64,000 bases of DNA from Mauremys mutica (Eukaryota; Chordata; Testudines; Geoemydidae), in NCBI RefSeq assembly GCF_020497125.1, contig NC_059073.1, positions 142,299,012-142,363,011 on the forward strand, written 5' to 3'. Shown here in pieces: positions 45,662 through 55,445 of this stretch; positions within the stretch are counted from its first letter, which is position 1; every line of letters begins with the position of its first letter. The notes beneath the pieces were generated by a model. The model was not told the DNA's origin and made no database searches. It saw only the letters and a program-made list of their open reading frames with translations. Position numbers and translations under genes: made by a program.

Positions 45662-46470
45662 GGGCTTGGCTACACTTGAAAGTTGCAGCGCTGGGAGTTA
45701 CAGCGCTGGTCGTGCAGCTGTGCAGGAACAGTGCTGGTGTGTGGCCACACTCACAGCTACCAGCGCTGGTGTGTGGCCACATTTGCAGCATTTGCAGCGC
45801 TGTTGGGAGTGATGCATTATGGGCAGCTATCCCAGCGTTCAAGTGGCAGCAACGTGCTTTTCAAAAGAGGGGGGTGGAGTGGGGTCTAGTGTGACAGGGA
45901 GCGGGGGGAGAGAGAGAGAGTGGATTTTTGGAGCCAACACTGTGTGTTAGCTTCCTGCCTTGAAAAATCAGAAAATGTTTCCAACCCCTTAGTCTTAACT
46001 CTTAATTGCAAACAGCCTGCATCCAACACGACTCCCCGCTGTTTCACTCACTCCCTGCCTGCCTCTCATTTGATTGTTTACAGCCAGGTACAGATCGATC
46101 ACAGCAAACAGGAGCTCTGTTTGTTTTTTAGATAAGCAGCACCGGCAACGGAGCTCCGCGGAGCTCCGAGTTCACAACAAAACAAAGAGAGGCTGCATAA
46201 CAAAACAAAGAGAGTAATTTAGTTTAAAGCATTCTGGGATATCTCCTAATACCCTGGAGGCCAATTAAAGCGCTGGTGTGTGGCCACACTTGACGAGCAG
46301 CGCTGGATCACCAGCGCTGCACTCGTTATACCCCAACCAGACCAGGTGTACAGCCAGCGCTGCAGCCAGGGAGTTGCAGCGCTGGATGTGCCTTGCAGGT
46401 GTGGACAGTTACTAACTGCAGCGCTGGAAAGCCTCCACCAGCGCTGCAACTTTCAAGTGTAGCCAAGCCC
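45662..46470. mobile_element. Young PIF/Harbinger-like element, perfect 33-bp TIRs, TCA duplication
   Basis: Both ends start GGGCTTGGCTACACTTGAAA and are identical for 33 bp (45662-45694 and the complement of 46438-46470), ending GCAGCGCTGG. TCA flanks at 45659-45661 and 46471-46473. The 809-bp body repeats the CAGCGCTG word many times. It holds a palindromic GGAGCTCCGCGGAGCTCC near 46150 and has no transposase frame. The perfect TIRs mark it as one of the youngest insertions in the window. Confidence 0.9.
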
Positions 46471-46594
46471 TCAGATATGTCTGCTTGGGCTGCAGTCAAA
46501 CTCCATGATTGCAGTGTAGACATACCCTGAGGCAAAGCACTGGAGCACATGCTTAAATCCATCTGTATTCAGAGAAGTGCTTATTGACACTGGG

Positions 46595-46822
46595 GGCTTG
46601 GCTACACTTACAAATTTGCAGCGCTGCAGCAGGGTGTGAAAACACACCCTCTCCAGCGCTGCAAATTGCGGTGCTGCAAAGCGCCAGTGTGGTCAAAGCC
46701 CCAGGGAGGTGGAGTACGGACAGCGCTGGGAGAGCTCTCTCCCAGCGCTGGTGCTTTGACTACACTTAGCGCTTCAAAGCGCTGCCACGGCAGCGCTTTG
46801 AAATGTAAGTGTAGCCAAAGCC
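46595..46822. mobile_element. Related short MITE with CAGCGCTG hairpins
   Basis: Left GGCTTGGCTACACTTACAAA and complement of right GGCTTTGGCTACACTTACAT. TGGG flanks both sides (46591-46594, 46823-46826). Inside, a 14-bp palindrome CAGCGCTGGGAGAG is followed by a CT spacer and its complement (46719-46748). It shares its terminus type with 45662-46470, 120 bp away. Confidence 0.75.
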
Positions 46823-46823
46823 T

Positions 46824-46897
46824 GGGATTTTCAACAGAGCCTAAGAGAGTTAGGTGCTCAACATCCCTAGCTTCTCTTAGGCTCATTTGAAAATCCC
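46824..46897. repeat. Short palindromic repeat, arms GGGATTTTCAAMWGAGCCTA
   Basis: The 25-bp ends are inverted copies (22 of 25 match), ending 'aagaga'. It abuts and overlaps the TGGG of the previous MITE, which probably inserted at its edge. Confidence 0.65.
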
Positions 46898-48223
46898 ACC
46901 GTTAACAAACACTTTGCTGAACAGAGATCTACTTAAGCACGCCCTTAAAGTTAAGGTCATGCTAAAGTGCTTTGCTGAATTGGGGCCCAAGAAAGTAGTA
47001 TTATAGCTATTGGATAGATGAGGCTGGGTCTTTATGCTTGGTGCAGCTGATGAAGTGGCGTAGGTTGGTGCTAGAGTGCTCCAAAGGGAACCCTAAGCAG
47101 GCCAGTGATCTAGCTCACAGAAAGGTACAGGTGAGTTGACCAAGGTCACATGATGAGTTCATGGTGGAGCTAGAATTAGAAGTCAGGAGTTAAATGCCAA
47201 CTCTCTCAGTTCAACACCGAGAGCCCTAGACAACACTGCCTCTCTAACCTAGCAAGCAGTCATGTAGCATGATGAAAAGTAAAAGGAAAGCAGTGGTAAA
47301 TGTGGCATTAAGAGCAACAGGACTTCAGTACTTAGCATTTATTGAGTCACAGCAGTGCTGCCTCAGAATGTTTCAGCATTCAATGGTATAAGCAGCTCAT
47401 CTGAGATCCTGGGGATGCTCTCTTCTGTACTGAGACAGTATTCCAACTATGACATGAAAATATATTGCCAGCCTGCCTCAACCTGATTTCTGTTCCCTCC
47501 ATGGTGATGTCATGTGGGTTCATTGACATTCTGAGAGTTAGATTCTGATCTCCTCCATGCCAGTTCAAATCCAAAGTCTTCAGAAGTCACTGGAGCTACT
47601 CCATATTTACACTGGGGTAACTGATCAGAAACTGGCATGAGAGCCACACACACAAAAAAAGTCATGACTCAAGACAAGGTAGCCCTAGTGCTTTGGCATT
47701 GCTATCCAGAGTCACCTCTGCATTGAAAGACACATGGCCTGGGATGTTCAGAAGGGGTCACCACTGACCTATCTGCTCCCAAATGAAGTCAATAAAACTT
47801 CTAGGCCAGTGCAGGAACCTTTTCAAAGTCCCATCTGCTGTATCCTAATTTGCTGCTATGGATGATGATATTATAATATCCAGTACTTCTATAGCAACTT
47901 TCATTCGAAGAGTCCGAAGCACTTTCTGGACTACTAAGTAAGCCTCACGTGCTTGTGAGGTAGGTAAGGGATATGGCTTTCTTCTCCATGGAATGGCAGC
48001 CACCACAGGGTTCCGTGCAGCATCTGTGCAACAGCACAGGGTAGTAATTTAGGATACAAAAGGAATAAGCAGCCCATACGTGATTGAGACATTGGGGAGA
48101 CTTTAACTAGGCCAGATACGATGACCTGTATTGGAATTTTGCTAGCATGTGTTGGGGTAACATCCCTACAGTTATGAAAAGAGCCCTGGGTTTTAAAGGA
48201 CTAAGGTATTCCAACACAGACAC
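46898..48223. other. Intronic stretch with two MIR-like fragments
   Basis: 47120-47235 ('gttgaccaaggtcacatgat', 'gagctagaattagaagtcag') is MIR on the complement. 47865-47970 ('tagcaactttcattcgaaga', 'gtgcttgtgaggtaggtaag') is a second old SINE-like segment. The rest is unassigned. Confidence 0.5.
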
Positions 48224-48309
48224 TCATAGAATCATAGAATATTAGGGTTGGAAGAGATCTCAGGAGGTCATCTGATCCAACCCCTTACTCAAAGCAGGAC
48301 CAACACCAA

Positions 48310-49305
48310 CTAAATCATCCCAGCCAAGGCTTTGTGAAGCCTGACCTTAAAAACCTCTAAGGATGGAGAGTCCACCACCTCCCTAGGGAACCCATTCCAG
48401 TGCTTCACCACCCTCCTACTGAAAAAGTTTTTCCTAATATCCAACCTAAACCTCCCCCACTTCAACTTGAGACCATTGCTTCTTGTTCTGTCATCTACCA
48501 CTTCTGAGAACAGTCTAGCTCCATCCTCTTTGGAACTCCACTTCAGGTAGTTGAAGGCTGCTATCAGATCCCTCCTCACTCTTCTCTTCTGCAGACTAAA
48601 TAACCCCAGTTCCCTCAGCCTCTCCTCGTAAGTCATGTGTCCCAGCCCCCTAATCATTTTGGTTGCCCTCCACTGGACTTTCTCCAATTTGTCCACATCC
48701 CTTCTGTAGTGGGGGGACCAAAACTGGATGCAATACTCCAGGTGTGGCCTCATCAGTGCTGAACAGAGGGGAATAATCACTTCCCTCAATCTGCTGGCAG
48801 TGCTCCTACTAATACAGCCCCATACACCATTAGCCTTCTTGTCAACAAGGGCACACTGCTGACTCATATCCAGTTTTTCATCCACTGTAATCCCAGGCTC
48901 CTTTTCTGCAGAACTGCTGCTTAGCCAGTCGGTCCCCAGCCTGTAGCGGTGCATGGGATTCTTCCGTCTTAAGTACAGGACTCTGTACTTATCCTTGTTG
49001 AACCTCATCAGATTTCTTTTGGTCCAATCCTCCAATTTGTCTAGGTCACTCTGGACCCTATCCCTACCCTCTATCATATCTACCTCTCCCCGCATCTTAG
49101 TGTCATCTGCGAACTTGCTGAGGGTGCAATCCATCCCATCATCCAGATCATTAATGAAGCTGTTGAACAAACCCAGCCCCAGAACCGACCCCTGGGGCAC
49201 TCTGCTTAATACTGGCTGCCAACTGGACATTGAGCCGCTGATCACTACTCGTTGAGTCCGACAATCTAGCCAGCTTTCTATCCACCTTATAGTCCATTCA
49301 TCCAA
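48310..49305 (-). pseudogene. CR1 ORF2 reverse transcriptase, C-terminal part
   Basis: A 331-codon open frame, the longest in the window. It holds the RT motif VPQGSVLG (residues 36-43) and the catalytic FADD (65-68, bases 49102-49113), where the family has F/YADD. After it come YRLGTDWLSSS, the conserved CR1 [21 protein letters not shown] stretch as [17 protein letters not shown], and [17 protein letters not shown] near the end. The N-terminal half of the RT is in other frames upstream and broken, so the enzyme is dead although this part is intact. Part of the CR1 copy above. Confidence 0.93.
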
Positions 49306-49930
49306 TCCATACTATTTTAACTTGCTGGCAAGAATACTGTGGGAGACCGTATCAAAAGCTTTGCTAAAGTCAAGATATATCACGTCCACTGCTTTCCCCA
49401 TATCCACAGAGCCAATTATCTCATCATAGAAGGCAATCAGATTGGTCAGGCATGACCTGCCCTTGGTGAATCCATGTTAACTGTTCCTGATCACCATCCT
49501 CTCCTCCAAGTGCTTCAAAATGGATTCCTTGAGGACCTGCTCCATGATTTTTCCGGGGATTGAAGTGAGGCTGACCAGTCTGTAGTTCCCCGGGTTCTCT
49601 TTTTTCCGTTTTTTAAATATGGGCACTATATTTGCCTTTTTCCAATCTTCCAGGACCTCCCCCGATAATCACAAATTTTCAGTGATAATGGCCAATGGCT
49701 CTGCAATCACATCAGCCAACTCCCTCAGCACCCTTGGATGCATTAGATCTGGACCCATGGACTTGTGCATGTCCAGCTTTTCTAAATAGTCCTTAACCTG
49801 TTCTTTCACCACTGAGGGCTGCTCACCTACCCACCATGCTGTGTTGCCCAGTGCAGCAGTCTGGGAGCTGCCCTTGTCTGTGAAGACCAAGGCAAAAAAA
49901 CATTGAGTGAGTACTTCAGCTTTTTCCACA

Positions 49931-50318
49931 TCACAGAATCATAGAATCATAGACTTTAAGGTCAGAAGGAACCATTATGATTGTCTAGTCTGACCTCCTG
50001 CACAACGCAGGCCACAGAATCTCACCCACCCACTCCTGTATCAAACCCCTAACCTGTGTCTGAGCTACTGAAGTCCTCAAATCATGGTATAAAGACTTCA
50101 AGGTGCAGAGAATCCTCCAGCAAGTGACCCATGCCCAACTCTGCAGAGGAAGGCAAAAAAACCCCAGGGCCTCTGCCAATCTGCCCTGGAGGAAAATTCC
50201 TTCCTGACCTCAAATATGGCGATCAGCTAAACCCTGAGCATGTGGGCAAGACTCACCCGCCAGCACCCAGGAAAGAATTCTCTGTAGTAACTCAGATCCC
50301 ACCCCATCTAACATCCCA
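49931..50318 (-). repeat. CR1-type tail nested in the CR1 LINE
   Basis: 'cacagaatcatagaatcata' + 'gactttaaggtcagaagg' opens a 388-bp copy of the tail family of 41712-42060. CR1 text stops at 'ctttttccaca' (49930) and resumes with 'tcatctgtcactaggctgcc' at 50319. No clear duplication flanks it. Confidence 0.8.
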
Positions 50319-50582
50319 TCATCTGTCACTAGGCTGCCTCCCCCATTCAGTAAGGGTCTCACACTTTCCCTGACCTTCTTCTTGTTGCTGACATACCTGT
50401 AGAAACCCTTCTTGTTACCCTTCACATCCCTTGCTAGCTGCAACTCCAATTGTGCCTTGGCCTTCCTGATTACACCCCTGCATGCTCAAGCAATATTTTT
50501 ATACTCCTCTCTAATCATCTGTCCAAATTTCCACTTCTTGTAAGCTTCCTTTTTGAGTTTAAGCTCACCAAAGATTTCACTG

Positions 50583-50713
50583 GTTTCAGAGTAGCAGCCG
50601 TGTTAGTCTGTATCCGCAAAAAAAACAGGAGTACTTGTGGCACCTTAAAGACTAATAAAATAAAAAATAAATTTGTTAGTCTTTAAGGTGCCACAAGTAC
50701 TCCTGTTTTTTTT
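50583..50713. mobile_element. Fold-back Penelope-like insert with 13-bp duplication
   Basis: 131 bp starting 'gtttcagagtagcagccgtg'. It reads into 'caggagtacttgtggcacct', then turns round and reads the complement 'aggtgccacaagtactcctg' before a T-run. The duplication AAAGATTTCACTG flanks it at 50570-50582 and 50714-50726. The inverted head-to-head form is typical of 5' ends of Penelope-like copies. It inserted in the CR1 linker. Confidence 0.75.
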
Positions 50714-50910
50714 AAAGATTTCACTGTTAAGCCAAGCTGGTTGCCCGCCATATTTGCTATTCTTTCTGCACATCAGGATGGTTTGTTCCCTGCACCCTCA
50801 ATAAGGCTTCTTTAAAATACAGCCAGCTCTCCTGGACTCCTTGCTCCCTCATATTAGCCTCCCAGGGGATCCTACCCTTCAGTTCCCTAGGGGAGTCTAA
50901 GTCTTCTTTT

Positions 50911-51447
50911 CTAAAGTCTAGGGTCCGTAATTTGGTACTCCTTTCTTCCTTTTTTCAGGATCCTGAACTCAACCATCTCATGGTCACTGCTGCCTAGGTT
51001 GCCACCCACTTCTACTTCCCCTACCAATTCTTCCCTGTTTGTAAGCAGCAGGTCAAGAGGAGCACGGCCCCTAGTCGGTTCCTCTGGCACTTGTACCAGG
51101 AAGTTGTCCCCAACATGCTCCAAAAACTTCCTGGATTGTCTGTGCACCGCTGTATTGCTCTCCCAGCAGATGTCAGGGTGATTGAAGTCCCACATTAGAA
51201 CCAGGGACTGTGATCTGGAGACTTCAGTTAGTTGTCCGAAGAAAGCCTTGTCTACCTCATCCTTCTGATCCGGTGATCTATAGCAGTCACCTATCATGAC
51301 ATCACCTTTGTTGCTCTCGCCTCTAAACTTAACCCAAAGACTCTCAACAGGCTTTTCTCCAGTTTCAAACTGGAGCTCTGAGCAATCATACCACTCCCAT
51401 ATCAGTAAGTGGCCATGAGAAAGTCTAAGGGAGTCAACTGATACCAC
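50911..51447 (-). pseudogene. CR1 ORF2 endonuclease domain remnant
   Basis: A 178-codon frame carries the apurinic-type endonuclease motifs: CYRSPDQ (about 55-61), [12 protein letters not shown] (84-95) and the catalytic SSDHEMVEF (153-161). The family's GDFN glycine is Trp here (WDFN), a likely inactivating change. It has no start region of its own. Confidence 0.9.
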
Positions 51448-51475
51448 ATTGCCTGTGAATTTGGCCTCTTAACTA

Positions 51476-52784
51476 GTGGTTTGGAGCAAGAGGAGCTGCT
51501 CAACGGACATAGGAGACTGAGGAAAATAAACCTGGGTGGAAGGGTTCAAAATTCAAACTTTCCGGTGGGGTGCGGGGAGGAACAGGATGAAATTTGTAGT
51601 GAAAACATTATTCCATTTTTCAACTGGCTCTAATTGCAAAGGTGATCAGGGTTCAATTATCTTTTGACTGACCCACATGGGAGCCCAGGGAAATAGGAAC
51701 CCCTCCCTGGCTCTCTGCGCAGCTTCCTCAGATCTTTGGCAGCTGTGTAGGCTTCAGGCCCACTGTCCCCCAGAGTGGGTGGAACCATCACTCTGCCCAC
51801 CCAAGGCACCAGGTATCACAGAGGAGGAAGTAATTTCTGACTGGTATAGGCCAGTAGCCAACTTACTTCCTTCACTCCCCAGAGCATGGAGGAATCAGGG
51901 AGGGAATCATGCTTCTCTGAGGATTGAGTTATTCTCTGTAAAGTGACCATCTAGTGCTGAACTGGCAAAGAAACAAAATGGCTTTTAGGATCCAAGCCCG
52001 GGGTCTACACTTGACCCCGCTTGATCCAAAAGAATATCTGATGCCAGTAGTGTCCTAATCCACAGTGTGATTTGTGTTCTAGTCAGATCCACAAAACTAT
52101 CACGTCGCCAAACTAAGTAACTCTGGGCAAAATAATCACGACCCATTATTTTCTGGCCCAGTTTCCCATTTTTTTTAAATAAATACTTCAACATAAATAA
52201 AGAAAATAAACAAAGACCATGCAAGTGATAGTCTGAAGCTGCTAAAGTTACATTGCAGGAGAGATGGAACCAGCACAAGGAAAACATTCTTATGGGTTTT
52301 TTTTCCCTGAAGAAAATTGGTTAATCTTGGGTTCTGACTTTCACTCACTCAGCAGGCCTGTCCCACAGTATTTACTTAAAATTGCAGCAAAGTGCATTAA
52401 AACAATGTTAAAGATGAGCCACCAACCTACAGAGAGAAAATAAAACCAAGGACACTATGATTTAAGACTGGGGCATGCTTGGTGTCCTCAATTCAGATGC
52501 TTCTTCTGCTTTATCATCTGGTGCCCCTTTGTTAGCTGGTGTTACAGATGCAGTAAAGATCTTTGCAAAAGAGAGTGCAATATTTCAGAGTAATGTCCTG
52601 GGTTTACTTCTATCCGGGGCAGGTCTTATAAATATTGGGCCTGATTCTCCATGCCCTAAACCGCACGCTGTCATTTATACACCAGATCAAAAGGGCAGTA
52701 TCTCACGCCCTGGTGGCAGAGATGTACGGGTGTATCTCCATTTCAAGCTGGAGGCATCAATTCTGGCTTGAGGAGACATTCCCA
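51476..52784. other. Intronic stretch, nothing assigned
   Basis: No repeat boundary or gene recognised. Confidence 0.4.
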
Positions 52785-53027
52785 TACTAGTGCTGATCAA
52801 GCTAGCACACTACAAATAGAATGTATCCATGGCCGTGTGAGAGATTAGCTGCCCAGAGTATGTGTCCGGTGTCTCGGACGGCTCTGGGCTCAGGACAGCA
52901 AGCTCCTCCCCCAGCTTGCGCCACTGCTGCTATGCTCTATTTTTAGCATGCTAGCATGATCAGAGCTAGCGTGGGTATATCTCCTCGAGCTGGAGTTTGT
53001 GCTTCCAGCTTGAAGTGTAGACATTCC
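52785..53027. repeat. Fold-back MITE of the 'gctagc' family
   Basis: Carries 'ctatttttagcatgctagca', 'gatcagagctagcgtgggta' and ends 'ttgaagtgtagacattccc'. The left end is degenerate (about 'gacattcccatactagtgct'). Same family as 1262-1513 and the next element. Confidence 0.55.
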
Positions 53028-53031
53028 CTAA

Positions 53032-53887
53032 GGCTACATCTTCACTGTGGAGGAAGGGGCCTGATTCCCAGCTCGTGTAGATATACTCATGCTTGCTGTC
53101 ACTGAGCTAACGCACCAAAAATAGTAGTGTAGCCACGGTAGCATGGGCACCATTGCTAGCCACCCAGAATACAAAGCCCCCTGAGCCCCATGGATATGAA
53201 CTCGGGGTGGCTAGCCCATCCTGCCACTGCCCGTGCTACCACGGTTACACTGTTATTTTTAGCATGCTGGCTCAATGAAAGCTAGCATAGAGTATGTGTA
53301 TGCAAGCTGGGAACAGGGCCGCCCGGGGGGGGGCAAGAGGGGCAATTTGCCCCAGGCCCCGAGCCCAGCAGGGGCCCTCACGAGAGTTTTTCGGGGCCTC
53401 TGGAGCGGGGTCCTTCACTCGCTCCGGGGGGCCCGGAAAACTCTTGCGGGGCCGGGCCCAGGAGCTTCTTCCGCTCCTGGTCTTCGCCAGTGGGGGGTCC
53501 GTCCGCTCCAGGGCGGAAGGACCCCCCGCCGGCGAATTACCGCCGAAGTGGGACCCGCCGCCGAAGTTCAGCTCGATCTTCGGCAGTAATTCGGTGGCGG
53601 GGGGCCCTTCCGTTTCGGGACCCGCTGGCGAAGTGCCCCGAAGACCCGTGGTGGGGGCCCCCCGCCGCCGAATTACCGCCGAAGACCGAGCTGAACTTCG
53701 GCTGCGGGTCCAGCTTCGGCGGTAATTCGGCAGCGGGGGGTCCCCGCCGCGGGTCTTCGGGGCACTTCACCGGCGGGTCCCGGAACGGAAGGGCCCCCCG
53801 CTGCCGAAGACCCCAGGCCCCCAGAATCCTTTGGGCGGCCCTGGCTGGGAAACCCCCCCACACCCAGCTCATAGTGTAAATGTAGCC
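53032..53887. mobile_element. Harbinger-like fold-back MITE split by an hAT element
   Basis: Left GGCTACATCTTCACTGTGGA and complement of right GGCTACATTTACACTATGAG. Flanking triplets are TAA (53029-53031) and TTA (53888-53890). Inside, 'agtagtgtagccacggtagc' pairs with 'gtgctaccacggttacactg'. The hAT at 53314-53843 sits near its right end. Confidence 0.65.
53314..53843. mobile_element. GC-rich hAT-like MITE, perfect 8-bp duplication GCTGGGAA
   Basis: TIRs CAGGGCCGCCC on both ends. GCTGGGAA flanks at 53306-53313 and 53844-53851. 530 bp, CpG-rich, with many 'gccgaagt', 'gcgggtc' and 'gaattaccgcc' blocks arranged as inverted repeats. Long open frames on both strands come from composition. Same family as 8055-8421. 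Confidence 0.93.
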
Positions 53888-54047
53888 TTAATGACAATGC
53901 ATGGGGCAGGGGGGGAGGGGAAACAGGACTCCTTGTGTACTGTAATGCTGTAGGGCAAGTCTTTAAACAGGGTCACATTTGAGAACGGGCATGAACTAGT
54001 TTAAAACACTCACTGTGCACTGATGGCTCACTTCGCAGACCCACCAT

Positions 54048-54310
54048 CAGGTGCGGCTCTAGCTTTTGTGCTGCCCCAAGCACAGCAGGCAGGCTGCCTT
54101 CGGTGGCTTGCCTGTGGGAGGTCCGCTGGTCCCGCGGTTTCAGCATACCCGACACCGAATTGCTGACGAATCCATGGGACCGGCAGAGCTCCCGCAGGCA
54201 AGCTGCTGAAGGCTGCCTGACTGCCGCCCTCACAGGGACTGGCAGGGCGCCCCCCGTGGCTTGCCGCCCTAGGCATGCGCTTGGAGCGCTGGTGCCTGGA
54301 GCCGCCGCTG
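54048..54310. mobile_element. hAT-like MITE, perfect 8-bp duplication CCCACCAT
   Basis: Ends CAGGTGCGGCTC and (complement) CAGCGGCGGCTC, 10 of 12 matching. CCCACCAT flanks at 54040-54047 and 54311-54318. 263 bp containing 'ttgtgctgccccaagcacag' and 'gtggcttgccgccctaggca'. A different hAT family from 53314-53843. Confidence 0.93.
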
Positions 54311-54318
54311 CCCACCAT

Positions 54319-54962
54319 TCAAGAAGAGCAAAGAGGCCACCTAGCTGATTTCAGCAGGTAGCCAGGGGTTTTGCCAAAAGGGTCTGGCCAAAGCCTTGCA
54401 AGCTTCACCAATCTCTTACCAGCAGATGGCCATTGCAGCCATGGTGTAGGTTAGAGCAGACTCGGGGTGTGCACTGTATGTGCAAGACAGTATATCTGCA
54501 ACCCTGGTTTTCTTTTAGATGACCTCTGTTCACACAAAACAGGCTCTCCTCAACTGTGGGCCGTGCAGGGTATTTTATAGTCTCAGAGCAGAATCCACTT
54601 TCCTCTACTGCTCATCTAGGATTGAGACAGCTGTTTCTTAATATCCACAAACAATGATGATATCTTTGGCAGCGCACTTGCATAGAAGCTGTCTGAAGCT
54701 ATTTTCACATCAGTCCCTTCCCCTCAGCCTCCACAGCCCATCAAATCCTCTCTCTCAGCCTTTCCAGCCTGCCATCGGAGCAGGAGGAGGGAGGAAATGG
54801 AACATTTTATTTCTGATTTATTGTTGGTACATGTATATCCAGCTACCCACTAGAAGGCATAAAAATTAAAGAGACAAACCCAGCAGTTGAAATAAAGAGA
54901 CACTATCTGGCAGCCTGTGCCAGTGCAACGAAACAAACAGTTACCACTGAATTAAAATCTAC
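54319..54962. other. Intronic stretch, nothing assigned
   Basis: No repeat boundary or gene recognised. Confidence 0.4.
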
Positions 54963-55172
54963 GGCCTGATTGCCAAAGGTGCTAAGCACCCGCTCCTCCC
55001 ATTGGACCAGACTGTCCCCAGTGGCAACTTGGCACCATGTGTGGTTGCATACTCCAATCTCATCTGGTAGCATTCACCACCACTGACCCCTTGTGTAAAT
55101 GACTGCAAAAGATGTAGGGCACCAGAGCATGACACCCAGTTGCAGATGCTCAGCACTTTGGAAAAACAGGCC
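54963..55172. repeat. Palindromic repeat, arms GGCCTGATTGCCAAAGGTGC
   Basis: The left arm pairs with the complement of the right end, GGCCTGTTTTTCCAAAGTGC, and both continue TRAGCAYC. 210 bp. Same class as 24511-24628 and 46824-46897. Confidence 0.6.
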
Positions 55173-55274
55173 ATTAGTATTTAAAAAATGCAAAGCGTCT
55201 GGAGTGGAGGGACATCTGATGCAAAACTTCCATGTAGCTTGCTTGCATTTGTTTTTGGGGATTCAGTGGTGTTT

Positions 55275-55445
55275 AGGGTCGGGGACTGAGAGTCAGGACT
55301 CCTGGATTCTAATCTTGCTTTATCAGCAATGTGATATGACGGTATGGACGAGCTGCTTATAACCCCTCTTCGACACTTTACTTGTCTGTAAAATGGGTAT
55401 AATAAGACTACTCCATGGCACAGCGAGGGTTCAGAGCTCCTAATG
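55275..55445 (+). repeat. MIR-type SINE
   Basis: 'ggggactgagagtcaggact', 'cctggattctaatcttgctt' and 'acttgtctgtaaaatgggta' give the MIR order. Confidence 0.65.

Larger units (their letters stand above)
48224..51475 (-). mobile_element. Long CR1 LINE copy, endonuclease to 3' end, with two inserts
   Basis: The 3' end is at the left ('tcatagaatcatagaatatt'). The element reads minus through ORF2: RT C-terminal part (48310-49305), RT N-terminal part (about 49310-49930), linker (50319-50560) and endonuclease (50911-51447). It ends near 51475, so ORF1 and the start of ORF2 are missing. Inserts are 49931-50318 and 50583-50713. Net CR1 length is about 2.7 kb. Several stops and shifts separate the frames; no active enzyme is encoded. 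Confidence 0.9.

Noticed and set aside
45662..46470. Possible CpG island or promoter because of the GC-rich words
   Set aside because: The bounded TIRs and TCA duplication show a DNA element; no transcript evidence.
48310..49305. Host gene with a reverse-transcriptase domain
   Set aside because: It is the CR1 ORF2 C-terminal part in a 5'-truncated, broken element with the CR1 3' tail.
53275..53897. Overlapping long open frames on both strands (up to 143 codons)
   Set aside because: They lie in the GC-rich hAT MITE with a perfect 8-bp duplication; the open frames follow from CpG-rich repeat composition, and the family at 8055-8421 shows the same effect.
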